Below are positions 1 to 6,690 of a DNA stretch of 27,893 bases, piece by piece. The stretch lies in assembly GCA_033809515.1 (NCBI GenBank), contig JAPXLN010000017.1:1-27893 (forward strand). The letters run 5' to 3'. Below the pieces are notes generated by a model. The model did no database searches. It was given only the letters and a program-made list of their open reading frames with translations, and was not told the DNA's origin. The DNA comes from JAPXLN01 sp033809515 (GTDB lineage Bacteria > Bacillota > Sulfobacillia > Fermentithermobacillales > Fermentithermobacillaceae). The first letter of the stretch is position 1, and each line of letters opens with the position of its first letter. The translations under genes and the position numbers were made by a program.

Positions 1-788
1 TCGGAAGGTTCACTGGCAACAGCGTTACCAGTGGGAGTGCCAAAGGCCTCCGGATCACAAGGAGGCGGTCGCTCACTGGCAACAGTGTGACCAGTGGAAG
101 CGCTCAGGCCCACGGGAACAGGGGGCTCGGAAGGTTCACTGGCAACAGCGTTACCAGTGGGAGTGCCAAAGGCCTCCGGATCACAAGGAGGCGGTCGTTC
201 ACTGGTAACGGTGTGACCAGTGGAAGGGCTCAAGCTCGCGCAAACCGGGTCCTCGGAAGGTTCACTGGCAACAGCGTTACCAGTGGGAGTGCCAAAGGCC
301 TCCGGATCACAAGGAGGCGGTCGTTCACTGGTAACGGTGTGACCAGTGGAAGCCCCTAAGCCCACGGGAACAGGGTCCTCGGAAGGTTCACTGGTAACAG
401 CGTTACCAGTGGGAGTGCCAAAGGCCTCCGGATCACAAGGAGACGGTCGCTCACTGGCAACAGTGTGACCAGTGGAAGGGCTCAAGCTCGCGCAAACCGG
501 GTCCTCGGAAGGTTCACTGGCAACAGCGTTACCAGTGGGAGTGCCAAAGGCCTCCGGACCACAAGGAGACGGTCGTTCACTGGTAACAGTGTGACCAGTG
601 GAAGCGCTCCAGCTCGCGCAAACCGGGGCCTCGGAAGGTTCACTGGCAACAGCGTTACCAGTGGGAGTGCCAAAGGCCTCCGGATCACAAGGAGGCGGTC
701 GCTCACTGGCAACAGTGTGACCAGTGGAAACCCCTAAGCCCACGGGAACAGGGGACTCGGAAGGTTCACTGGCAACGGTGTGGCCAGT
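1..788. repeat. Array of 13 phased palindromes (63-bp period, 126-bp higher-order unit)
   Basis: A 21-bp imperfect palindrome of the form ACTGGYAAC-NNN-GTTACCAGT starts at 12, 75, 138, 201, 264, 327, 390, 453, 516, 579, 642, 705 and 768, a strict 63-bp step. Two half-units alternate, so the full unit is 126 bp and begins at 1, 127, 253, 379, 505, 631 and 757. One linker is nearly constant and contains a small hairpin (GCCTCC / GGAGGC). The other linker exists in two variants, a GCCCACGGGAACAGGG type (units 1, 3, 6) and a GCTCGCGCAAACCGGG type (units 2, 4, 5). The array begins before the window. It lies just past the 3' end of the sirtuin gene. Function unknown; it is not CRISPR because the linkers recur. 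Confidence 0.95.
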
Positions 789-839
789 GAAAGGGCTCAA
801 GGGCACCTGCAAGTGGATGGTCGAAGGACCGGGAACAAG

Positions 840-1583
840 CTACCGACGCAGGTCTTCCACTGCTTCCACCAGCCTGGGAAGGACAACTCCCGCCTTATCG
901 TGTATGGCAGCCACAGCGCGACCATCGTAAGGGGTTGACTCCAGGTTGACGATTCCCATGGAAGGAACCATTGCAGGCAAGTAAGCGGCCGGCGCTACCT
1001 GCAAACTGGACCCCACCACCAGGGCAAAATCGGCCATTTGAGCCTGGTCCATGGCCCGAGAAAAGTCCTCTGTCATCTGGTCTTCGAAAAAGACCACGCT
1101 CGGCCTTACCAGTCCGCCACATTCTGGACACTCAGGAGGAACAACGCCCTGGGCCACCTGCTCTTTAGTGCCCTCAAAGGAGATGGTATGCTTACAACCC
1201 ATGCAATAACATGTCCGGAGATTGCCGTGGATCTCGATAACCTGCTTTGACCCGGCAGCTTGATGAAGCCCGTCAATGTTCTGGGTTATGACAGCCCTAA
1301 CCACCCCCATGTCCTCAAGACGGGCGATGGCCATGTGGGCTGGATTCGGCTCCTTCCCCCGGAGAGTCTCCAGGAAAGCAATTCCTCGGGAATAGAACAG
1401 CTGAGGATCACCGTATAGGGTGTCCAGGCTGAGGAGCCGGACAGCATCGTCATCCTGCCAGATGCCGCTTCTGCCGCGGAAATCCGGGATGCCGCTCTCG
1501 GTGGAAACGCCGGCCCCTGTGAAAACGATTACATGGTTGGCCTGGAGCATAGCTCTTGCCAACAAAAGCAACTGCTCTTGCAT
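840..1583 (-). CDS. cobB: SIR2-family NAD-dependent protein deacylase (sirtuin, CobB-like)
   Basis: Sirtuins remove acyl groups from lysines using NAD+, giving nicotinamide and O-acyl-ADP-ribose. The 247-residue protein has the whole family signature: GAGVSTESGIPDFRG for NAD binding at residues 23-37, TQNIDGLH, the catalytic histidine in EIHGN, and two zinc-binding Cys pairs (CMGC and CPEC). An upstream in-frame start would add 51 residues that resemble nothing and would overlap the preceding gene. I chose the ATG at 1581-1583 because GGAAGGTGGGAAG stands directly before it. The gene is 17 bp after the MacB-type permease gene and is probably the last gene of the nagA-adaptor-permease run. The substrate is unknown. 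Confidence 0.93.
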   Translation of the reverse strand: MQEQLLLLARAMLQANHVIVFTGAGVSTESGIPDFRGRSGIWQDDDAVRLLSLDTLYGDPQLFYSRGIAFLETLRGKEPNPAHMAIARLEDMGVVRAVITQNIDGLHQAAGSKQVIEIHGNLRTCYCMGCKHTISFEGTKEQVAQGVVPPECPECGGLVRPSVVFFEDQMTEDFSRAMDQAQMADFALVVGSSLQVAPAAYLPAMVPSMGIVNLESTPYDGRAVAAIHDKAGVVLPRLVEAVEDLRR

Positions 1584-1600
1584 CTTCCCACCTTCCGAAT

Positions 1601-2767
1601 CTACTCGTATCTGAGGCTGGAAATCGGGTCCAGCCTGGCAGCCCTTGCAGCAGGATACAGACCGAAGAACACGCCCACTGCAATGGAAAACCCCAGCGCC
1701 ATAATAACAGAGGACACGGACATGTACGGGTCCCAACCGCCGTACCTAGCAAGAAGGCGAGTTGCCATGCTTCCCAGCATTATGCCTGCAACGCCCCCGA
1801 TACCGCTCAAAATAGCGGATTCAACGAGAAACTGCAGCATGATGTCGGAACTCTTAGCGCCTACCGCTTTTCTGAGGCCGATCTCCCTGGTTCTTTCTGT
1901 TACTGAGACCAGCATTATGTTCATTATACCTATCCCGCCCACGAGGAGGGAAATCCCTGCAATGGACGCCAGGAGGACGGTGAATGCTGCGGTAACCGTG
2001 GATACGACCTCGAGGAGCTGTTTCTGGCTGCTCACACTGACGGACTTGGAGCGCCTGAATTTGGCGTCCATGACCGCGGATATGAGGGAAACTGCCCGGT
2101 CGGAATCGGCAATGTCTGCAACCTGTACGTGGATGGCGCTGACAGAGGCGACCCCGGCCAGACGCTGCAAAGAGGTGATGGGCACCAGCACCACGTTATC
2201 GTTGTCCATGCCAAAGGACTGACCCTTCTCCTCCATGACCCCTACCACCGTAAAGGGCTGTCCGGCCACGGTCAGAACTTGCCCTGCCGGGTCCTCGCCA
2301 TCAAAGATATCGTCAACAACCGTCTGCCCCACTACAGCTACTTTGCGCCTGTACTCTACGTCGCTTTCCACCAGGAACCTGCCTGCCTCGGGTCGGAATG
2401 AGCGCACCTCGGGGAACTCGTGGGTGACTCCCTGCACAGGAACGGTCTTGGAGCTGCCCCGCCAGGAGACTTCTGTGTTGACCTGAATAACTGGCATAGC
2501 TCTGGAAATCAGAGGTACTTTGGATTTGAGATAGTCAACGTCGGAGACTGTAAGAGGCTGAAGGGACGATGTTGCGGTCACAAGAATGAGGTTGCTTCCC
2601 ATAGAGCCTATCTGCTCAGACACGGTCCTGCGCGTGCCCTGACCTGCCGATACCAGGGCTATGACAGCGCCCACGCCGATAATGACGCCAAGCATTGTCA
2701 GGGCCGTCCTCAGACGGTTGACTGTCAGCGAGCGTATGGCCACACGAAAGCTTTCACCGAATTTCAA
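1601..2767 (-). CDS. MacB/FtsX-type ABC transporter permease
   Basis: This 388-residue protein has the MacB layout. A first membrane helix (LTMLGVIIGVGAVIALVSAG, about residues 23-42) is followed by a large extracytoplasmic domain, then a C-terminal FtsX block of three helices. The helices carry the typical GGIGIMNIMLVSVTERTREI and GLRKAVGA sequences, and the protein ends in the usual YPAARAARLDPISSLRYE. Family members act as mechanotransmission permeases with a MacB/LolD-type ATPase and an HlyD-like adaptor. The start is a TTG (2765-2767) with GGAGGTG seven bases upstream. It follows the adaptor gene by 19 bp. The expected ATPase gene is absent from this run. Substrate unknown; lipid, peptide or drug export are all possible. 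Confidence 0.93.
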   Translation of the reverse strand: MKFGESFRVAIRSLTVNRLRTALTMLGVIIGVGAVIALVSAGQGTRRTVSEQIGSMGSNLILVTATSSLQPLTVSDVDYLKSKVPLISRAMPVIQVNTEVSWRGSSKTVPVQGVTHEFPEVRSFRPEAGRFLVESDVEYRRKVAVVGQTVVDDIFDGEDPAGQVLTVAGQPFTVVGVMEEKGQSFGMDNDNVVLVPITSLQRLAGVASVSAIHVQVADIADSDRAVSLISAVMDAKFRRSKSVSVSSQKQLLEVVSTVTAAFTVLLASIAGISLLVGGIGIMNIMLVSVTERTREIGLRKAVGAKSSDIMLQFLVESAILSGIGGVAGIMLGSMATRLLARYGGWDPYMSVSSVIMALGFSIAVGVFFGLYPAARAARLDPISSLRYE

Positions 2768-2786
2768 AGACTATCACCTCCGGCCC

Positions 2787-4520
2787 CTATCGCGGCAGGC
2801 GCATTCCGGGAATCTGGGTAGGCAGCCGCAGACCCCGGAAAAGGCTCATGTTGGGCAGGTCGCCTATGAGGACTGCATCGCCTTCCTGCAACCCGGAGAC
2901 AACTTCGGCGTACATGTCGTTCTGGACTCCTACCTTGATCTTCCTCTGAACCGCCTCGCCCTCTTCAATCCGGTTTACATAAGCTTGCCCTTTATCCCAC
3001 TTGACAGCCTCAACAGGGATACTGAGGACGTTTTCCTTTCTGGCCACAGCTACTGTTACGGTGGCAGACATGCCAAAGCGGAGCTGGCCAAGGTCCGGGG
3101 CGCCGGACTCAGGTGATGACGATGACCTACCCAAAGCAATGGTCACGGCATAGTTGGTAATTCCCTGCTTGACCTGGCCCTCTTGAGCTACTTTTTGCAC
3201 TTCTCCAATGAACGTCTGCCCGGAAAAGGCGTCAACTTCCACTCTGGCTTCCTGCCCAGGAGCTACGCTGGCAATATCCAGCTCGTCAACGGGTATGCTT
3301 ACGATGAGAGGGTCAACGGAGCTTACCTCAGCCACAGTTTGATTAGGGCTTACTTCATCGCCCGGACCTACGGAAATGCTGATTACCTTCCCTGGGATGG
3401 GGCTTCTGACGTCAAGCTTTGCCAGCATCTCTTCCTTTTCTCTGAGGCTTAGGGCAGCCTGTTCAACTCTGAGCTTTTGCTGCTCTATTTGGCTGTCACA
3501 GGAATCCAGGCTCTGCCTGGCGCTTTCCAGCCCATTGACTGCCTGATCATAAGACACAAGAAGAGACGGGTTTGATATGCACATGAGATCTTGACCTGCG
3601 GCTACTTCCGTCCCCTTTGAGACGAAGATCTCCTCGACTGTTCCGTCTGCCCCGGCCTTGACCTCGCGCCTTTCCTTGGGCTCTACCGTGCCGCTCCAGG
3701 AAAGGAAGGTGCCGTCGGGGGCATTGTACGTAACGGTCACGCTCATTCCCGGAAGCAGACCTTCGTGGGGCTCGTCAACTATGATCTCTGCAGGAAACTC
3801 AGTACCCTTGCTGCCCGGTATTCCCTCTTTCTCGACAAACGTCAGGGTTCCTTGCCGGGGCAAAAGCTCTCCTCCCGGGAACACAGACACAGGCTGCTGT
3901 ACCTTGATCTTGGGCAAATCAGCCTGTTTGATCCTTACGGTAACTCTGAGAGACCTCACATGAAGAACTGTGGCAAGAACCTGACCTGCCTTAACAGAGT
4001 CACCTTCAGCCACCCCCAAAGCCCAAAGTTGGCCGTCTATCGGCGATGTCACTGTTAAGGCCGCGATTTTATCTTCAATCCCTGCCAGGGTGGTCTCTGC
4101 CTGCCTTACCTCCACTTGTGCTTTGGCCTTGCTGCCCGCAGGACCTGTCAGGGACTTCAGGGCCTGATTGGCTATATCCAGATCAAGGCGGGCCTGGTCG
4201 ACCTGGTATGTGACAGAATCGCTGCTTAGCATCACAAGCAGGGCGCCGGCCTCAACCAGTTGGCCTTCGTGAGCTGCCACTCGAAGGATCTTTCCGCTCA
4301 CGCCAGGGGTGACAGTCTTTTTCCGGTCAGGCTGGATATTTCCCTTACCCGACACGATCACCTCAAGATCCCGTCGCTCTGCCACGGCAGTGAAGACGCT
4401 GCGATCCAGCTGGCTAAGAACGCTTCTTATGGCAGCTCGCCGCCGGTACCCAACATAGAGAAACCCTACTGCCACAACTACAACCACTGCAACCAGAACC
4501 CATGCCAACCGTTTTCTCAA
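2787..4520 (-). CDS. Double-module HlyD/MacA-type efflux adaptor
   Basis: At 577 residues this is far longer than an ordinary adaptor (about 350-420). Residues 7-27 form one N-terminal membrane anchor. The rest reads as two successive adaptor modules. The first runs from about 55 to 270 (lipoyl-like half VSGKILRVAAHEGQLVEAG, coiled segment, second lipoyl half SPIDGQLWALGVAEGDSVKAG, then a beta-barrel ending GLLPGMSVTV). The second runs from about 275 to the end (DGTVEEIFVSKGTEVAAGQ, a coiled coil around 325-370, SPIPGKVISISVGPGDEV, barrel ending LRFGMSATV). The TTG start (4518-4520) is preceded by AGGGGGGT. It sits 34 bp after nagA and 19 bp before the permease gene, its likely partner. In a single-membrane cell it would work outside the membrane without an outer-membrane channel. 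Confidence 0.88.
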   Translation of the reverse strand: MRKRLAWVLVAVVVVVAVGFLYVGYRRRAAIRSVLSQLDRSVFTAVAERRDLEVIVSGKGNIQPDRKKTVTPGVSGKILRVAAHEGQLVEAGALLVMLSSDSVTYQVDQARLDLDIANQALKSLTGPAGSKAKAQVEVRQAETTLAGIEDKIAALTVTSPIDGQLWALGVAEGDSVKAGQVLATVLHVRSLRVTVRIKQADLPKIKVQQPVSVFPGGELLPRQGTLTFVEKEGIPGSKGTEFPAEIIVDEPHEGLLPGMSVTVTYNAPDGTFLSWSGTVEPKERREVKAGADGTVEEIFVSKGTEVAAGQDLMCISNPSLLVSYDQAVNGLESARQSLDSCDSQIEQQKLRVEQAALSLREKEEMLAKLDVRSPIPGKVISISVGPGDEVSPNQTVAEVSSVDPLIVSIPVDELDIASVAPGQEARVEVDAFSGQTFIGEVQKVAQEGQVKQGITNYAVTIALGRSSSSPESGAPDLGQLRFGMSATVTVAVARKENVLSIPVEAVKWDKGQAYVNRIEEGEAVQRKIKVGVQNDMYAEVVSGLQEGDAVLIGDLPNMSLFRGLRLPTQIPGMRLPR

Positions 4521-4554
4521 TGGGTTACCCCCCTTAGCTTCCTACGGTTCAGTC

Positions 4555-5733
4555 TCACACATCCGGGGATTTTCGAATCTTTCCCTCTACAATGCTCCAG
4601 ACTGCATTGTAGTCGTCGTCCAAAACAACAAGGTCTGCATCTTTGCCCGGCGCCAGGGTTCCCTTTCGACCCTCAACGCCGCACACCCTGGCAGGGTTCA
4701 AAGTGGCCATAGACAGCGCAATTTCAAAAGGAACTTTGGCAACTTCAACCATTCTTTGCAAACACTTGTTAAGCGGTGTAATACTTCCGGCAAGGGTCCC
4801 GTTCGTCAGTATGCAGCGATCTATGCCGTCTGATTGCACCTTATGACCCAGGAACAGATACTCTCCGGCAGGCATCCCCGCAGGAGGAATAAGGTCTGAA
4901 ATCAGACAGGCCCGGCCCGGACCCTTGGCTGCCACCAAGAGACGGATAGCTGCAGGGTGAACGTGCACGCAATCGCCTAGGATTTCGCATGTTACGCCGG
5001 GCTCTGTGAGGACAGCGCCAAGGGCCCCGGGCTTGCGATGGTGAAACCCTTCCATAGCGTTGAAAGTATGAGTGGCCACGGTTACGCCTGCCCTAAACCC
5101 CTCCAGCATTGCCTGGTATGTGGCGCAAGTGTGCCCGGCCGAAACGGTAGTTCCGCAAGAGGCCAGGTACCGGGTTACCTCAAGGGCTCCTGAAAGCTCG
5201 GGAGCCAGAGTGACCTGCCTCAAGGTGCCCCCGGCGTCCGTGACCCATTTCCGGGCAGTGTCCATGGAAGGATCCATTAAGTGCTCTTCGGGCATAGCTC
5301 CCTTCTTGCCGGGGTTGAGAAAGGGACCTTCAAGGTGAAGACCCAGCGCCCGTGCACCTTCGGGACTACTGGTACAAGCATCCTTAACCTGCCCGATGAC
5401 TCGCTCAAGGACTTCAGGTGGAGCTGACCCTGCCGTTGGCTGAAAAGCTGTTGTGCCATGTTGGGCCAAGAATCCGGCTATGACGGAAAGGGCCCACCTT
5501 TCATCAGACAATACGTCAAGACCCAGGGCGCCGTGAACATGAAGATCGATAAGACCCGGGATGATCCGCAAATCCCCCACATCCACGATCTTACCGCCGG
5601 GGCAGGGCGCGCCTGCGCCTGTGGCTTCAATAAGGCCACGGTGAATTGATACGAACCCTCTGTAGGGACCGACTCCCGGTTCCCCGTATATGCGCCGGGA
5701 CACAAACGTGATTCTGTCGTTTCCATCTGTCAC
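4555..5733 (-). CDS. nagA: N-acetylglucosamine-6-phosphate deacetylase
   Basis: NagA hydrolyses GlcNAc-6-phosphate to glucosamine-6-phosphate and acetate in amino-sugar and cell-wall recycling. The 392-residue protein has normal family length and the amidohydrolase metal site. The HxH pair is in LIDLHVHG (His65, His67), the metal glutamate in LHLEGPF, later histidines in SAGHTCA and THTFNAM, and the catalytic aspartate in LISDLIPPAG. It ends with the usual LNPARVCGVEGRKGTLAPGKDADLVVLD-type strand (split here only in description). Translation starts at a GTG (5731-5733) after GGGGAGATCAATC. No nagB or GlcNAc transporter is nearby. It leads the efflux-adaptor/permease/sirtuin run; acetate release and a deacylase in one run may be coincidence. 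Confidence 0.95.
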   Translation of the reverse strand: MTDGNDRITFVSRRIYGEPGVGPYRGFVSIHRGLIEATGAGAPCPGGKIVDVGDLRIIPGLIDLHVHGALGLDVLSDERWALSVIAGFLAQHGTTAFQPTAGSAPPEVLERVIGQVKDACTSSPEGARALGLHLEGPFLNPGKKGAMPEEHLMDPSMDTARKWVTDAGGTLRQVTLAPELSGALEVTRYLASCGTTVSAGHTCATYQAMLEGFRAGVTVATHTFNAMEGFHHRKPGALGAVLTEPGVTCEILGDCVHVHPAAIRLLVAAKGPGRACLISDLIPPAGMPAGEYLFLGHKVQSDGIDRCILTNGTLAGSITPLNKCLQRMVEVAKVPFEIALSMATLNPARVCGVEGRKGTLAPGKDADLVVLDDDYNAVWSIVEGKIRKSPDV

Positions 5734-5828
5734 GATTGATCTCCCCTGCTATGAAATGCCTTGTTAATCGAAATATCCTGGTCTCTCAGAATGGTTCGCC
5801 AACCTGACGTGAGTTCCTGCTGGACGAG

Positions 5829-5950
5829 GGGGCTGGGCGGGCCGCGGGCGGACGGCTGGGCAGGGGGGCTGGGCAGGGGGGCCGGGCAGGGGAGCTGGGC
5901 GGGCCGCGGGCGGACGGGGGCGGGGCGGGCTGCGGACAGGCTGCCACCCA
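5829..5950 (+). repeat. G-rich tandem-repeat tract with G-quadruplex potential
   Basis: The plus strand holds many G-runs of three or more. A 24-bp segment beginning GCTGGGCGGGCCGCGGG occurs perfectly at 5832-5855 and 5894-5917, 62 bp apart. Between them GCTGGGCAGGGG-like units are repeated. The tract lies in the 423-bp gap between the divergent nagA and spore-protein genes. The reading frames across it are Pro/Ala/Arg- or Gly-rich low-complexity and I do not regard them as genes. It could form G-quadruplexes on the plus strand or pause transcription; that is inference. Confidence 0.8.
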
Positions 5951-5955
5951 CCGAG

Positions 5956-5990
5956 GGCGGGGGTTATCGCCGGTTTGACCGGCCCCCGCC
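5956..5990. other. GC-rich nested hairpin
   Basis: GGCGGGGG (5956-5963) pairs with CCCCCGCC (5983-5990), and inside it CCGGT (5970-5974) pairs with ACCGG (5978-5982), leaving TTATCG unpaired on one side. No T-run follows on either strand, so it is not a convincing intrinsic terminator. It lies next to the G-rich tract, upstream of both nagA and the spore-protein gene. Confidence 0.5.
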
Positions 5991-6095
5991 TTATCTGCAA
6001 GATTGGGTGCAAAATGTTTTCTACCATGATTTTCTTTAATTGGAAAACGGCATCCATCATTGCCACTGCGCCTTAACGATCGCCCTATTTTACCA

Positions 6096-6124
6096 GCATA
6101 ACAGCGAGTTTAGTGAACATAATA
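6096..6124 (+). promoter_or_regulatory. Candidate sigma-G/sigma-F forespore promoter
   Basis: GCATA (6096-6100) and CATAATA (6118-6124) are separated by 17 bp, which fits the known forespore consensus (GYATA, then CATNNTA). Transcription would start near 6131, about 26 bases before the GTG of the small acid-soluble spore protein, a gene class normally read by sigma-G. The match is by eye. Confidence 0.6.
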
Positions 6125-6156
6125 AGTTTCAGAAAACCGAAGGAGGTGACAAAAGA

Positions 6157-6408
6157 GTGGGAACTGGACAGCGCAGAAACGTCGCAGTCATTCCTCAAGC
6201 AAGGCCGGCGTTGGATGCTTTTCGTAACGAGGTGGCAAACGAGCTTGGAATAAAGCCTCCGGCCGGTTACTGGGGCGACATTCCATCTAGAACTTGCGGA
6301 GCAGTCGGCGGACACATGGTCAGGCGCATGATTGAGTTCGCTCAGTCTCATATGAGCCAGGGCGGGACGATTCCCGGAGCGGGAATGCAACAGCAGAAGC
6401 AGTACTAG
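6157..6408 (+). CDS. Alpha/beta-type small acid-soluble spore protein
   Basis: These proteins coat forespore DNA, hold it in an A-like form that resists UV and heat, and are degraded by the GPR protease at germination. The 83-residue protein has the family core: ALDAFRNEVANELGI, where the GPR cleavage region (consensus around E-I/V-A) lies, and the second helix GAVGGHMVRRMIEFAQ, matching the usual GSVGGEITKRLVxMAE. An in-frame ATG at 6040 exists, but the GTG at 6157 is preceded by AAGGAGGTGAC and gives the normal family length. The middle segment GYWGDIPSRTCGA differs from the common GADTTARANGS and contains a cysteine, so this is a divergent member. The tail is Gln-rich. Confidence 0.9.
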   Translation: MGTGQRRNVAVIPQARPALDAFRNEVANELGIKPPAGYWGDIPSRTCGAVGGHMVRRMIEFAQSHMSQGGTIPGAGMQQQKQY

Positions 6409-6584
6409 CAGGTAGCTAATGGAGAGTTTTCCGGCAAGCAGTTGGATATCAAGTCAGGTTCAGGGAGCATTTGGGAAAAGGGTGCTGCTCCCTGATACCT
6501 GTTGTTTTATATGCCAGCAGGTGCTCGCTCATCAGTGCTCGCCTCATCTATGCACGACTCACCTGCGCTCTCCTCACGCAGAAA

Positions 6585-6602
6585 TTATGCATTGTTGCAT
6601 AA
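6585..6602. promoter_or_regulatory. Inverted repeat TTATGCA-TTGT-TGCATAA
   Basis: A perfect 7-bp inverted repeat around a 4-bp centre, about 90 bp before the RocB-like peptidase start. It could be an operator or part of the promoter region (a TTGCAT lies in its right arm). No regulator can be assigned. Confidence 0.4.
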
Positions 6603-6633
6603 ATCAGAAGGTCTTGCATAACGTTTTGTCGAA

Positions 6634-6671
6634 ATATTGGGTGAAGCACGTGATATTGGGTGAAGCACGTG
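6634..6671 (+). repeat. Perfect 19-bp tandem duplication upstream of the peptidase gene
   Basis: ATATTGGGTGAAGCACGTG occurs twice head to tail (6634-6652, 6653-6671), ending 19 bases before the GTG of the M20 peptidase gene, just before its ribosome binding site. Each copy ends with the palindrome CACGTG. The rest of the 282-bp gap 6409-6690 has only loose CTC-rich repetition and no gene that I can support. Confidence 0.85.
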
Positions 6672-6690
6672 GCAAGAGGAGGATTCTGAG

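Noticed and set aside
87..737. Two 90-codon genes in the palindrome array
   Set aside because: They open only because the period is a multiple of three, the opposite strand is open too, and no ribosome binding site is seen. The codon-like pattern is reported as a finding, not as genes.
1..788. CRISPR array
   Set aside because: Repeats and period are regular, but the intervening sequences recur in two types, units are 63/126 bp and no cas gene is present.
5730..6066. Pro/Ala/Arg-rich and Gly-rich frames across the G-rich tract
   Set aside because: Low-complexity translation of repeats on both strands without ribosome binding sites or family likeness.
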